A stretch of 64,000 bases of DNA from Thalassotalea sp. GTDB lineage: Bacteria; Pseudomonadota; Gammaproteobacteria; Enterobacterales; Alteromonadaceae. Where the stretch lies: contig JAQWHD010000065.1 of NCBI GenBank assembly GCA_029237915.1, positions 62,001 through 126,000 of the forward strand. The letters run 5' to 3'. The notes under the pieces are model-generated. The model saw only the letters and a list, made by a program, of their open reading frames with translations. It searched no databases and was not told the DNA's origin. The first letter of the stretch is position 1. The number at the start of each line of letters is the position of its first letter. The position numbers and the translations under genes are program-made. Positions 41,326 to 51,058 of the stretch are shown in pieces.

Positions 41326-42090
41326 TAGTTGAGCACAAATCAATTTAATGCCCATACCTTTAATCTTATTTTGTATATTTACCGATAACTTGTTATCAGT
41401 AATTAAAGTATCTATTTGCTGCCAAGGCAATTCTAAATTAGGGATTTTTCTTGAAAACTTATCGGATTCAACCACAACGATCACTTCGCGTGCTACCTCA
41501 GCCATCACTTGCGATAAGCCAATCAACTCGTTGAAGGTTGTCGTGCCGCGGTTAATATCAATGCCATCGGCGCCAATAAATAACTGATCAAAATCGTATG
41601 ATCGTAATACCAGCTCGGCAACTTTACCTTGGAACGCCTCTGAATTTGCATCCCAAGTTCCGCCTGTCATTAATAGTGTAGGCTCGTTTTCTAATTCTTG
41701 CAGACCATTGGCAATAGACAATGAATTTGTCATGACCACCAGGCCTCGTTTTTGGTTAAGCTCAGGGATCATGGCGGCTGTTGTACGGCCACTATCGACA
41801 ATAATGCGATTATGATCGCGAACGTGTCTTGCAGCTTCTTTGGCAATAGCTAATTTTTGCACTGACACTTTGTCTGTAACATCGGTATTGACGATTTCTT
41901 GTGGTAATGGAATTGCACCACCATAACGACGTAATAATAATCCGCTTTTCTCTAAGGCAGATAAGTCTTTCCGTATAGTAACTTCTGATGTTTCAAACTG
42001 AATAGCTAACTGGTCGACACTAACTTGCCCTGTTTCACTTAACTGGCTAAGGATATTGTGACGACGTTGTTGTGTATTTCTTTTTGACAT
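41320..42090 (-). CDS. DeoR/GlpR family transcriptional regulator
   Basis: 256 aa; RRHNILSQLSETGQVSVDQLAIQFETSEVTIRKDLSALEKSGLLLRRYGGA. Confidence 0.92.
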   Translation of the reverse strand: MSKRNTQQRRHNILSQLSETGQVSVDQLAIQFETSEVTIRKDLSALEKSGLLLRRYGGAIPLPQEIVNTDVTDKVSVQKLAIAKEAARHVRDHNRIIVDSGRTTAAMIPELNQKRGLVVMTNSLSIANGLQELENEPTLLMTGGTWDANSEAFQGKVAELVLRSYDFDQLFIGADGIDINRGTTTFNELIGLSQVMAEVAREVIVVVESDKFSRKIPNLELPWQQIDTLITDNKLSVNIQNKIKGMGIKLICAQLN

Positions 42091-42305
42091 AAGTTTCAGT
42101 GCTTATCTTTAAGTTTCAATGCTAAAGGATTAGCTTTCGTTTCGAAAGATGCGTGATTAAAACAAAACTTTGCCTATAATGCAAATATTAACTTTGCCAG
42201 CAAGTTCACAAAATGTTAAATTGGCGCATAAATTTGTATATACAACTTGTGTTTAAAAACCGATAAAATAGGGTTTAGAAAACATTAGTTACTTAAAGGC
42301 AGTTA

Positions 42306-43094
42306 ATGAGCAACTCTACTTATACGTTAATTCAAGGCCGGATCCCGTTATTAATCAGCATGCCGCATAATGGTGAAGAGATCCCGGAAGATATTAAAGC
42401 AAAAATGACCCCGACAGGCTTGTCTGTACAAGATACCGATTGGTATATGGATAAACTGTACGCTTTTGCCATTGATCTTGGCGCATACATATTGATGCCA
42501 AAATATAGCCGTTATGTCATTGACTTAAATAGAGATCCAACTGGAATCAACTTATATCCAGGTAGTGATACTACAGAGCTTTGCCCAACCACAAGTTTTG
42601 AGTCAAAACCGCTTTATTTAGCTGAGCAATTGCCCGATCAAGCTGAAAACGAACGCCGCGTGAAACTTTATTGGCAGCCTTATCATGATGCGATTGCTGC
42701 AACATTAGATGGTATGCAACAAGAGTTCGGCAAGGCGGTAATGCTTGAAGCTCATTCTATCGCCTCAATCGTGCCGAGATTCTTTGCTGGCCAATTACCT
42801 GATTTTAATTTTGGTACTAATAATGGCGTAAGTTGCGATGAGTCTCTTGTTCAAGCAATTGAAGCCGTTGATTACTCACCTTTTAGCCAAGTAACTAATG
42901 GCCGTTTTAAAGGTGGTTATATTACCCGAGCTTATGCTGATTTAGAGCGTAATATTCATACGCTACAATTAGAGCTTTCACAGCGTACTTATATGAATGA
43001 AGACACTTTAGAATATGCCGATGAGAAGGCTGAGCAGGTGATACCTAAATTACAAAACTTAGTGCATGCTATAGCACATTTTGCTCAATCATAA
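42306..43094 (+). CDS. hutG: N-formylglutamate deformylase
   Basis: 262 aa; PLLISMPHNGEEIPEDI, VIDLNRDPTGINLYPG, MLEAHSIASIVPRFF. Confidence 0.9.
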   Translation: MSNSTYTLIQGRIPLLISMPHNGEEIPEDIKAKMTPTGLSVQDTDWYMDKLYAFAIDLGAYILMPKYSRYVIDLNRDPTGINLYPGSDTTELCPTTSFESKPLYLAEQLPDQAENERRVKLYWQPYHDAIAATLDGMQQEFGKAVMLEAHSIASIVPRFFAGQLPDFNFGTNNGVSCDESLVQAIEAVDYSPFSQVTNGRFKGGYITRAYADLERNIHTLQLELSQRTYMNEDTLEYADEKAEQVIPKLQNLVHAIAHFAQS

Positions 43095-43154
43095 GTCCAA
43101 CTAAAAATTAAAGTGTGCAGTTAAATACATAAGAGAAAAAATAGTAAAGTTAAT

Positions 43155-44531
43155 ATGATGATGAAATTATTTGCAAAAAATATCCTGCTGGCGACAGGCT
43201 GGCAGCAAGATAAAACCTTACATATTGTCGATGGTGTTATTAAAAACATTACCGATGGCCAAGACGGTGATGCCTACGTAGCAAAGGGGAGTGTGATCCC
43301 TGGCATGATTAACTGCCATTCGCATGCTTTTCAACGTGGTTTTGCTGGTTTTTCAGAGCAAGGCAGCGAAAGCCAAGATAGTTTTTGGACTTGGCGCAAA
43401 ATTATGTATCAGTTTTTAGATAATATTACTGTTGAGCAAGCACAAATCATTGCTCAGCAACTTTATATTGAAATGTTACAAGCGGGTTATACCCGAGTCG
43501 CTGAGTTTCATTATTTACATCATGATAAAGATGGTGGAAATCATCAACAGCTCGCGCAAATGGCTAGTGCAATATTTAATGCCGCTAAACACTCTGGCAT
43601 AGGCTTAACTATGTTACCTGTGATGTATCGATTTAGTGGTTTTGGGCCTGAGCAGCCTAACGCCGGGCAAAAGCGCTTTATTAATTCGATTGCACAGTTC
43701 AATCAATTGGTTAGTGATTGCCATGCGCTATCTACAGAGCAAGAAAATAGTAATGTTGGCATTGCCCCGCATTCATTGCGCGCTGTTGATAAAGAGTCGC
43801 TGCTTGCTGCCGTAGAGCATGTACGCAGTTTAGATGCGAAAGCGCCTATTCATATCCACATTAGTGAACAGCAAAAAGAAGTCGATGATTGCCTTGAACA
43901 CTACGGCAAGCGCCCGGTGCAATGGTTATTAGAAAACGCCAACTTAGATGAAAACTGGTGTTTAATTCATGCTACTCATATTGATGAAGATGAAATCGCA
44001 GGTATTATTGCCAGTAAAGCCGTTGCTGGTATTTGCCCAACCACAGAAGCTAATTTGGGCGATGGTATATTCCCTACCACAGAATTTATGGCGCAAGGTG
44101 GTAAAGTTGCCATTGGCTCTGATAGTCATATAAGCGTGTCAGCGATAGAAGAGTTAAGATTATTAGAATATGCCCAGCGTTTGATTAAACAACAACGTGC
44201 TATTTTAGCAACTAGTGCGACTTTGTCTGTGGGACAAAACTTATGGCAGCACACTGCCAATGCCGGCGCGTTAACGACTAATTCTAATACAGGTGAATTA
44301 GCGATAGGCAAGCAGGCGGATTTATTAGTGTTAGATGAAAGCAAAACTCGTTTATTTGCTAACGATAATAAGTTTTTACTCGACAGTGTGATGTTTGCGA
44401 GTCAAAGTAATCCGATAAAAGATGTAATGGTAAATGGTCACTGGGTGGTAAGTGATTATAAACACGCTGAGCAAGAAACTGTGGCGGATAAATTTGCAAA
44501 AGTGTTAAAACAATTAGCGGATAATAAATAA
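43155..44531 (+). CDS. hutF: Formimidoylglutamate deiminase
   Basis: 458 aa amidohydrolase; PGMINCHSHAFQRGFAGFSE, NVGIAPHSLRAV, IHIHISEQQKEVDDC, IGSDSHISVSAIEELRLLEYAQRL. Confidence 0.92.
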   Translation: MMMKLFAKNILLATGWQQDKTLHIVDGVIKNITDGQDGDAYVAKGSVIPGMINCHSHAFQRGFAGFSEQGSESQDSFWTWRKIMYQFLDNITVEQAQIIAQQLYIEMLQAGYTRVAEFHYLHHDKDGGNHQQLAQMASAIFNAAKHSGIGLTMLPVMYRFSGFGPEQPNAGQKRFINSIAQFNQLVSDCHALSTEQENSNVGIAPHSLRAVDKESLLAAVEHVRSLDAKAPIHIHISEQQKEVDDCLEHYGKRPVQWLLENANLDENWCLIHATHIDEDEIAGIIASKAVAGICPTTEANLGDGIFPTTEFMAQGGKVAIGSDSHISVSAIEELRLLEYAQRLIKQQRAILATSATLSVGQNLWQHTANAGALTTNSNTGELAIGKQADLLVLDESKTRLFANDNKFLLDSVMFASQSNPIKDVMVNGHWVVSDYKHAEQETVADKFAKVLKQLADNK

Positions 44532-44543
44532 AAGTAATAAAAC

Positions 44544-44570
44544 ATAAAGGGCATTTCTAATGCCCTTTAT
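44544..44570. terminator. Bidirectional terminator between hutF and convergent ORF
   Basis: ATAAAGGGCATT–TCT–AATGCCCTTTAT, perfect 12-bp stem. Confidence 0.8.
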
Positions 44571-44587
44571 AGTAACTAGAGCAAAGT

Positions 44588-44944
44588 TTATAAGATTCGA
44601 TATTGCTCTAGAGCAGAACAGACTGACTGTAAATGATCTCTACTCAAGCGGTCGTTATTTTTCTCGGTCACACAATACGATTTATGGAATTCACGTAAGC
44701 TCTCTCGTGATTCAGCTAAACTCTTTACATAAGCTACTTCGTTTTTTGAAAACGTTTTAAAATCCTGCTGTAAAACCGATATTAATTTTGATGGTGCAAC
44801 TCTAGCATTGGTATCTGAAATATCGGCAAACTTGGTTTGTGCAGCTTCTTTCGATGAGTTGTACCAATTGGTTAACTCCTCGTTAGGGTAGTAATGCAAA
44901 TAAACAGCTGCCGCAACAATGATAATCAGTATTTTTTTGAACAT
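44588..44944 (-). CDS. Hypothetical membrane-anchored protein
   Basis: 118 aa, N-terminal hydrophobic segment MFKKILIIIVAAAVYLHYY; family not recognised. Confidence 0.6.
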   Translation of the reverse strand: MFKKILIIIVAAAVYLHYYPNEELTNWYNSSKEAAQTKFADISDTNARVAPSKLISVLQQDFKTFSKNEVAYVKSLAESRESLREFHKSYCVTEKNNDRLSRDHLQSVCSALEQYRIL

Positions 44945-45111
44945 GTTTTTAATAGCCAGTTGTTTTTAAGTTGATTTAACATTAATGATAACCAATTTAT
45001 GCACAAATTATGAAAATAATTACAAAAACTTAATTCAAATCATCTTTTTAGTCGAGCTTATGGTTATAATCAAAGTATAAAAATACTTAAATTTGTTATT
45101 TTGGAAAGATC

Positions 45112-46554
45112 ATGGTCGACAATAAACCTAAACCAAAGCATACGCAAACAATACCCGTTAAGAACATCAAGATTCATAAACCTAAAGGTTCTGGGGTAGA
45201 AGAATATAAACCTCGCGATCAAATTTATGTGCGTAAAGTAAAAGGTTTCTTTCAAAGTCTTCGTCGTAAAATGAACTTTGTTTTCCTTGCCGGTTTTGCG
45301 TTGCTTCCTTGGCTTAACTTTAATGGCCAACAAGCGGTTCTATTTGATCTGGCTGAACAACGTTTTAGTATTTTTGGCTTAACATTATGGCCACAAGATT
45401 TAACCTTACTTGCGTGGATTTCGATAATCGCGGCTTTCTTGCTGTTTTTTGTTACTACTTTCCTTGGCCGAGTATGGTGTGGCTATATGTGCCCGCAAAC
45501 TGTCTGGACCTTTATTTTTATTTGGTTTGAAGAAAAGCTTGAAGGTACATCTAATCAGCGTAAACGACTAGATAAACAACCTTTAGACTTTAATAAGTTT
45601 TGGCGTAAAGCTGCTAAACATAGCTGCTGGTTAATTTTTTCAACATTAACCGCTCTTACATTCATCGGTTATTTTGTGCCGATGCGAGAGTTAACGCTAG
45701 ATTTCTTCACCTTTAACGCCTCAATTGCAGCAACCGCCTGGATTTTCTTCTTTGCTTTTTGTACTTACGGAAATGCTGGCTGGATGCGTGAAATCATGTG
45801 TTTACATATGTGCCCTTATGCACGTTTTCAATCAGCAATGTTTGACCAAGATACGTTAACTGTTTCATACGATGCTAAACGAGGAGAAGACCGCGGACGC
45901 CGTTCTCGTAAAGCAGACCCGAAAGAGTTAGGTTTAGGCGATTGTATTGATTGTTCTTTATGTGTTGATGTTTGCCCAACCGGTATTGATATCCGTAACG
46001 GCTTACAATATGAGTGTATAAATTGTGGTGCCTGTGTTGATGCATGTGATGATGTAATGGACAAAATGGGGTATAGAAAAGGATTAATTCGTCATACCAC
46101 TGAAACCGCGCTTAAAGGTAAAACTGTACACATATTACGTCCTAAACTGTTTATGTACGCATTCGTATTAATACTTATGTGTGGTTTCTTTATTACCGAT
46201 TTAGCCACGCGTGTGCCATTGCAACTAGATATTATTCGCGACCGAAATACTTTGGCGCGTGAAAACATTGAAGGTATGGTGGAAAATGTTTATACCTTGA
46301 AAATATTAAATAAATCACAAAATACTGCGACTTATAAAATACATGTTGAAGGCTTAAAAGATTATACTTGGCAAGGTAAACAAGAAATCACTGTTGATGG
46401 TGCGCAAATATCTACTTTAGCTATTAGTATTGCCGTTGACCCTTATGATATAGAGAAGTATATGAATGATATTTCGTTTGTAATTCAGCAAATTGAGCCA
46501 ATGGATAATGACGTTATCTTAAAGCAAAGTAGTGTTTTCTTTAATAAACGCTAA
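45112..46554 (+). CDS. ccoG: Cytochrome c oxidase accessory protein CcoG (FixG/RdxA)
   Basis: 480 aa; GRVWCGYMCPQTVWTFIFIWFEEKLEG, CIDCSLCVDVCPTGIDIRNGLQYECINCGACVDACDDVM. Confidence 0.96.
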   Translation: MVDNKPKPKHTQTIPVKNIKIHKPKGSGVEEYKPRDQIYVRKVKGFFQSLRRKMNFVFLAGFALLPWLNFNGQQAVLFDLAEQRFSIFGLTLWPQDLTLLAWISIIAAFLLFFVTTFLGRVWCGYMCPQTVWTFIFIWFEEKLEGTSNQRKRLDKQPLDFNKFWRKAAKHSCWLIFSTLTALTFIGYFVPMRELTLDFFTFNASIAATAWIFFFAFCTYGNAGWMREIMCLHMCPYARFQSAMFDQDTLTVSYDAKRGEDRGRRSRKADPKELGLGDCIDCSLCVDVCPTGIDIRNGLQYECINCGACVDACDDVMDKMGYRKGLIRHTTETALKGKTVHILRPKLFMYAFVLILMCGFFITDLATRVPLQLDIIRDRNTLARENIEGMVENVYTLKILNKSQNTATYKIHVEGLKDYTWQGKQEITVDGAQISTLAISIAVDPYDIEKYMNDISFVIQQIEPMDNDVILKQSSVFFNKR

Positions 46555-47534
46555 TGACGGACTTTAGCTTTGCGAGCCTATCGCCAGAAACCATTATTGA
46601 TGGTTTAGAAAGCGCAGGATTTTCGGTTGCCAGTGGCTTATTGGCTTTGAATAGTTACGAAAACCGAGTTTATCAATTTCATGACGATGACAATATCAAA
46701 TTTGTCACTAAGTTCTACCGACCAAATCGTTGGAGCATAGCGCAAATACAAGAAGAACATGATTTTGCACTTGAGTTAGATGAACAAGAGCTACCTTTAG
46801 TTGCACCGCTAGTGCGTGATGGGCAAAGTATTTTTCATCATAAAGGCTTTGTCTTTGCTGTATTTCCATGTCGTGGTGGTAGAACCTTTGAAGTGGACAA
46901 CCTCGACCATTTAGAGTGGATGGGGCGCTTTATCGGCCGAATTCACGCGGTAGCGAATAAAACACCATTTATCCATCGCCCCGCTATAAATACTGATGAA
47001 TATCTTTATCAAGCCAGGGATATTTTAGTTAATACCCCTGATATGGTCACTAAAGGCTTACAACTACCATTTTTTACTGTGCTGGATCAGGTTATCGAAT
47101 TAGCCGCAGGGCAGTATAAACCGCAAAAACAAATCCGCCTACATGGTGATTGCCACGCAGGTAATATTCTGTGGACAGATGCTGGGCCACACTTCGTCGA
47201 TCTTGATGATTGTCGCACTGGTCCTGCCATTCAAGATCTTTGGATGATGCTCTCAGGTGACCGACAACAACAATTGTTACAATTAGATACCCTATTAATG
47301 GGCTATGAAGAGTTCTTTTCATTTGAACATAGTGAGCTAAGACTGATAGAATCATTACGTTCGATGAGATTAATTAATTATATGGCGTGGTTAACTAAGC
47401 GTTGGCAAGATCCTGCTTTTCCTCGTAACTTCCCTTGGTTTAACACCGAGAAATATTGGGAACAGCAAATATTAATGCTTAAAGAGCAATTTGCAATTTT
47501 ACAAGAACCCGCGTTAAGCTTAACGCCACAATAA
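46554..47534 (+). CDS. srkA: Stress response kinase A (YihE family)
   Basis: 326 aa; LNSYENRVYQFHDDDN, RLHGDCHAGNILWTDAGPHFVDLDDCRTGPAIQDLWM; upstream of dsbA. Confidence 0.92.
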   Translation: MTDFSFASLSPETIIDGLESAGFSVASGLLALNSYENRVYQFHDDDNIKFVTKFYRPNRWSIAQIQEEHDFALELDEQELPLVAPLVRDGQSIFHHKGFVFAVFPCRGGRTFEVDNLDHLEWMGRFIGRIHAVANKTPFIHRPAINTDEYLYQARDILVNTPDMVTKGLQLPFFTVLDQVIELAAGQYKPQKQIRLHGDCHAGNILWTDAGPHFVDLDDCRTGPAIQDLWMMLSGDRQQQLLQLDTLLMGYEEFFSFEHSELRLIESLRSMRLINYMAWLTKRWQDPAFPRNFPWFNTEKYWEQQILMLKEQFAILQEPALSLTPQ

Positions 47535-47583
47535 AAAATACAATTTAAGTATAAACTTAAAATTAGTAAGGATTTAAACACTA

Positions 47584-48219
47584 ATGAAAAAATTTATTAG
47601 CATGATTTTTGTAGCGCTAATGCTACCACTTGCAGCAAATGCTGCGAATTACCAAGAAGGTAAGCACTACACTGTTGTAAGTGATACGGTTACTGCCAAG
47701 CCTGAAGTTCGTGAGTTCTTCTCTTTTTACTGCCCGCATTGTTTAAAGTTTGAACCGTTCATGAAAGATTTAGCGAAATCTTTACCTGCTGGCGCTACCT
47801 TTGAAAAAAATCATGTAGATTTTTTACGTGCTGCTAGCCCACAAGTTCAATTTCAAATCACTCAAGCATTAGTTGTTGCTGAGCAATTGCCACAAAAAGA
47901 ACAATTAGTTGCTGCCCTATTTGATGCTATCCAAGTACAACGTTTACCATTAGCGACAATCGCTGACTTACGTAAGTTATTCGAAAAAAATGGCGTTGAT
48001 GGCGACCAGTTTGAGAAACTAATGAAAAGCTTTGGTGTTAACTCTAAAGCCAAGCAAATGAAGAAAATTCAAGACGAAATGAGCCGTAAAGGTGCATTAA
48101 CAGGTGTTCCAACAATTATCGTTAACGGTAAGTACAAAGTTGAAGCGAAAAACCTAAGTCGTTCAGATTTCTTAAACGATTATAAAAATGTAGTTTTATA
48201 CTTACTTACTTTAAAGTAA
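47584..48219 (+). CDS. dsbA: Thiol:disulfide interchange protein DsbA
   Basis: 211 aa; signal peptide; EFFSFYCPHCLKFEPF (CPHC active site); GVPTIIVNGKY. Confidence 0.96.
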   Translation: MKKFISMIFVALMLPLAANAANYQEGKHYTVVSDTVTAKPEVREFFSFYCPHCLKFEPFMKDLAKSLPAGATFEKNHVDFLRAASPQVQFQITQALVVAEQLPQKEQLVAALFDAIQVQRLPLATIADLRKLFEKNGVDGDQFEKLMKSFGVNSKAKQMKKIQDEMSRKGALTGVPTIIVNGKYKVEAKNLSRSDFLNDYKNVVLYLLTLK

Positions 48220-48238
48220 AACTAAAACTGCAATAAAC

Positions 48239-48264
48239 AGGCGCTCATTGAGCGCCTTTTTTTA
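48239..48264 (+). terminator. dsbA terminator
   Basis: AGGCGCTC–ATT–GAGCGCCT–TTTTTT. Confidence 0.92.
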
Positions 48265-48397
48265 TGGGTGTTAATCTATATTTGTGTGCATAAACCAATG
48301 GTCGATTTTTAAATGTGCTCTAAAATACAATTTAAGAGTGAACTACAAAAGGAAATTTTCTTGCTTCTAACTATAATAAGGTGAAAATTATTTTTAG

Positions 48398-48910
48398 ATG
48401 GTGACAATCATGAACATAACATCGATAGCGTTAATTGCTGAAATTGTAGGGGGCTTTGCTGTGCTGTTTACTCTAATTTATTTGATTTTTGAATTAAAAG
48501 AGAATACTCGAACCTTAAAGGCTAAGGCAACAACAGCAAGCATTATCGGCTGGTCTGATTGGAATTACACTATGAGTCAACATAAAGACAAGAAAATATT
48601 CACCAAAAGTTTGGATCATAATAGGGTGTGGGATGATTTTTCATTAGAAGATAAAAGTAGTCTAGATTATCTGGGAAGATGCATTGTACAAAGGTTTATG
48701 GCGTCTTTTTTCCAATTCCAAGTTGGTATTATGGATGAAGAGTCGTGGCGACAACAAATTACCTATTGTCATAGTTTTTTATCTATCCCCGTATGGAAGG
48801 TATGGTGGGAAGGAGAGAGTAGCCAGCCGATTTATAACAATCTATTTATTGAAACGGTAAATTCAGCTCATAAGGTTAAATTAACTATAGGAGGGCAATT
48901 CCAAAAGTGA
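48398..48910 (+). CDS. Hypothetical single-TM protein
   Basis: 170 aa; N-terminal IALIAEIVGGFAVLFTLIYLIFELKENTRTLKA. Confidence 0.65.
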   Translation: MVTIMNITSIALIAEIVGGFAVLFTLIYLIFELKENTRTLKAKATTASIIGWSDWNYTMSQHKDKKIFTKSLDHNRVWDDFSLEDKSSLDYLGRCIVQRFMASFFQFQVGIMDEESWRQQITYCHSFLSIPVWKVWWEGESSQPIYNNLFIETVNSAHKVKLTIGGQFQK

Positions 48911-48958
48911 TTATTTTGTAAGTCTTGCCAAATGTTCGAATCAATAGCGAGCTAAATT

Positions 48959-48982
48959 TAACCTGTAATTAGTTACAGGTTA
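48959..48982. repeat. Perfect hairpin downstream of hypothetical protein
   Basis: TAACCTGTAA–TTAG–TTACAGGTTA. Confidence 0.75.
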
Positions 48983-49132
48983 TCAATAGTTACTGTTATC
49001 TTGATGCTTACTTACGAAAATTAGTGTAGATAATGAACCGCCCAACTAAAAACTAAACGACGAATGAATTGACTACTTAGTGATAAGCCTTGCTCCAAAG
49101 TAATATGGTAAGTAATTTTAATATGGAAACGA

Positions 49133-49804
49133 TTAACTATTAAGTTCAGCCTTATAGCGGCGATACAATCGGTAGCTCATAAGTGTTGCGATAACACTTA
49201 ATACCGCACTTGCACCTATCTGCCAATACGACATCAATTGAATGCCACTGCCGGCCATGGCAAATATAGCCATTTGCGGAAAGTAGCCTAAATACGATGC
49301 AAATATAAACTTCTTCGCATCAATAGCACCAACACCGGAACATAGATTTAATAAAAAGTTATTACCGGCAGGGATAAGGCGAATGATAAAGGTTTTTTCA
49401 AAGGTATCTTTTTGTAAGAAACGGTTAAATATAACCACTTTGTCTGTAAAACGGTGTAAGACCAGAGGCCTAAGAATGAATCGTGCGGTGTAAAATGTGA
49501 TAGTACAACCTACGGCAGCAGCAAATGTGGCAATTAGCGTACCTTGAGCTGTACCGAACGCATAGCCTGCAGCAAAGGCGGCCATTTGTCTTGGCATGCC
49601 ACAACTTATGGCTAGAGCGATAATAGCAATAAAGTAGATATAGCCCTTCGCGCCATTATTTCGGATGGTGTTTTCAATCCAGGCTTTATCGAATTTCTCA
49701 AACACCCCAGAGAAATGAAAAATAGCTGCAATTAAACCACTTACGATCAAAAAAAATAAAATAAATTTAATTTGTGGCCAGTGTTTTTTAACTGAAGTTA
49801 GCAT
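49133..49804 (-). CDS. TVP38/TMEM64 (VTT domain) family membrane protein
   Basis: 223 aa; CGMPRQMAAFAAGYAFGTAQGTLIATFAAAVGCTITFYTARF, IRLIPAGNNFLLNLCSGV. Confidence 0.87.
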   Translation of the reverse strand: MLTSVKKHWPQIKFILFFLIVSGLIAAIFHFSGVFEKFDKAWIENTIRNNGAKGYIYFIAIIALAISCGMPRQMAAFAAGYAFGTAQGTLIATFAAAVGCTITFYTARFILRPLVLHRFTDKVVIFNRFLQKDTFEKTFIIRLIPAGNNFLLNLCSGVGAIDAKKFIFASYLGYFPQMAIFAMAGSGIQLMSYWQIGASAVLSVIATLMSYRLYRRYKAELNS

Positions 49805-49811
49805 AGTGGGG

Positions 49812-50489
49812 CTAGGTTTTAGGCGGGCAAATAATCACTTTCTTTGCTTCGATAAATTGCTTGTTCTTTTGGGTACTGATGTAACTAACGCTGCCCTCAA
49901 TCAGTACTTGTTGGCCTACCGCAGCTTTACTAGCAAAGTATTCTGCACTCTTGCCCCAAAGATGAACTAGACGCTCGATTTTTTGGCCTTTAAAGTTGTG
50001 ATCAGCTTCACTAAAGCCTGGCTCGTTTATGGTCACCAAAAACTCAGCTAAGCTAATGTTATTTTCTGTTTTAACTAACTTCACTTCGGACATTAAAGTA
50101 GCGTTACACACCGCTTGGTTAATGCCGATATGAATGCCTTTACCTAATACAGATAAACACTCTACTTGAACAAAATCCTTGCCTGTTCTTTTACTGGTGG
50201 CTAAAGCGCCATGTAACATTAACAGCTGCCCTTTTTCGGCAAATAAGAAGTGCTCTTCAACATGATGCCCTTCAAGATGACAGTGGTGATAACTGGTCCA
50301 GTCTTTAAATGAATTGGTCTTTTTATCAAACCATGAATGATTAGTAGCAACCACAAATTCAGCAATAGGCACAACAGGGTTTGCACGATAACGAACCTCT
50401 GGTTTAGCAACTAAATTGCCGGCCAATATTATATGGCATTGCTGTTTACTTTCTTTCGGAGCTGGTACTTTTCGAGTCGTTTCGGTCAT
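49812..50489 (-). CDS. Protein with two tandem SSB-like OB folds
   Basis: 225 aa; repeat 1 CHIILAGNLVAKPEVRYRANPVVPIAEFVVATN..., repeat 2 CNATLMSEVKLVKTENNISLAEFLVTIN...HLWGKSAEYFASKAAVGQQVLIEGSVSY. Confidence 0.75.
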   Translation of the reverse strand: MTETTRKVPAPKESKQQCHIILAGNLVAKPEVRYRANPVVPIAEFVVATNHSWFDKKTNSFKDWTSYHHCHLEGHHVEEHFLFAEKGQLLMLHGALATSKRTGKDFVQVECLSVLGKGIHIGINQAVCNATLMSEVKLVKTENNISLAEFLVTINEPGFSEADHNFKGQKIERLVHLWGKSAEYFASKAAVGQQVLIEGSVSYISTQKNKQFIEAKKVIICPPKT

Positions 50490-50608
50490 GGTCTATCTAA
50501 ATAAATACTAATTACTCAATATAATAGGAAACTTAACCGTTTATTTAAACAAATAGTTTTGAAAACTTAGCTTAACTATCAATAAAGTTAGATGTAGTGT
50601 TCTGGAAA

Positions 50609-50800
50609 TTATAAGGATGAACGATTAAAGGTTTCTTTGTCGGGTTTTTGGCAGAGGTCACGATTAGTTGATGCGAAGTTAAAGAAATCGCGGTTGCCTT
50701 GCTTATCGGTGCCGCTTTTTGTAGTGGCTAAGTAAATCTGGCCACATTTTATATTTAAGCCAGTATCTTTTCTCTGACTCATTTGGCGGTAAACCAGCAT
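50609..50800 (-). CDS. Possible small protein just downstream of tRNA-Arg
   Basis: In-frame MLVYRQMSQRKDTGLNIKCGQIYLATTKSGTDKQGNRDFFNFASTNRDLCQKPDKETFNRSSL; the longer ORF-track start (50917) runs through the tRNA and is an artefact. Confidence 0.35.
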   Translation of the reverse strand: MLVYRQMSQRKDTGLNIKCGQIYLATTKSGTDKQGNRDFFNFASTNRDLCQKPDKETFNRSSL

Positions 50801-50810
50801 TATACTGAAG

Positions 50811-50887
50811 TGGCCCACCCGACAGGAGTCGAACCTGTGACCTCGCCCTCCGGAGGGGCGCGCTCTATCCAGCTGAGCTACGGGTGG
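50811..50887 (-). tRNA. tRNA-Arg (anticodon CCG), CCA encoded
   Basis: Minus strand CCACCCG TA GCTC AGCTGGATA GAGC G CGCCC CTCCGGA GGGCG AGGTC ACAGG TTCGACT CCTGT CGGGTGG G CCA: full cloverleaf, 77 nt. Confidence 0.97.
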
Positions 50888-51058
50888 TGTATAAGACGCC
50901 ATTTTATACTTAGCCAAGCAAGAGTCAACTAATGAACGCGTTATATTGATTAACTGCGGTATTATTAAGCATTTATTTTGCTGTTAATTATGGTTTATAA
51001 AGCACAAAGTTAATATTTTCTACTATGCTTAATAAGCGATTGATTTAATAATAATAAC

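Noticed and set aside
50801-50917. ORF-track protein start MAKYKMASYTPPVAQLDRARPSGGRGHRFDSCRVGHFSI
   Set aside because: This is the well-known spurious translation of a tRNA-Arg gene and flank; the sequence folds as tRNA-Arg(CCG).
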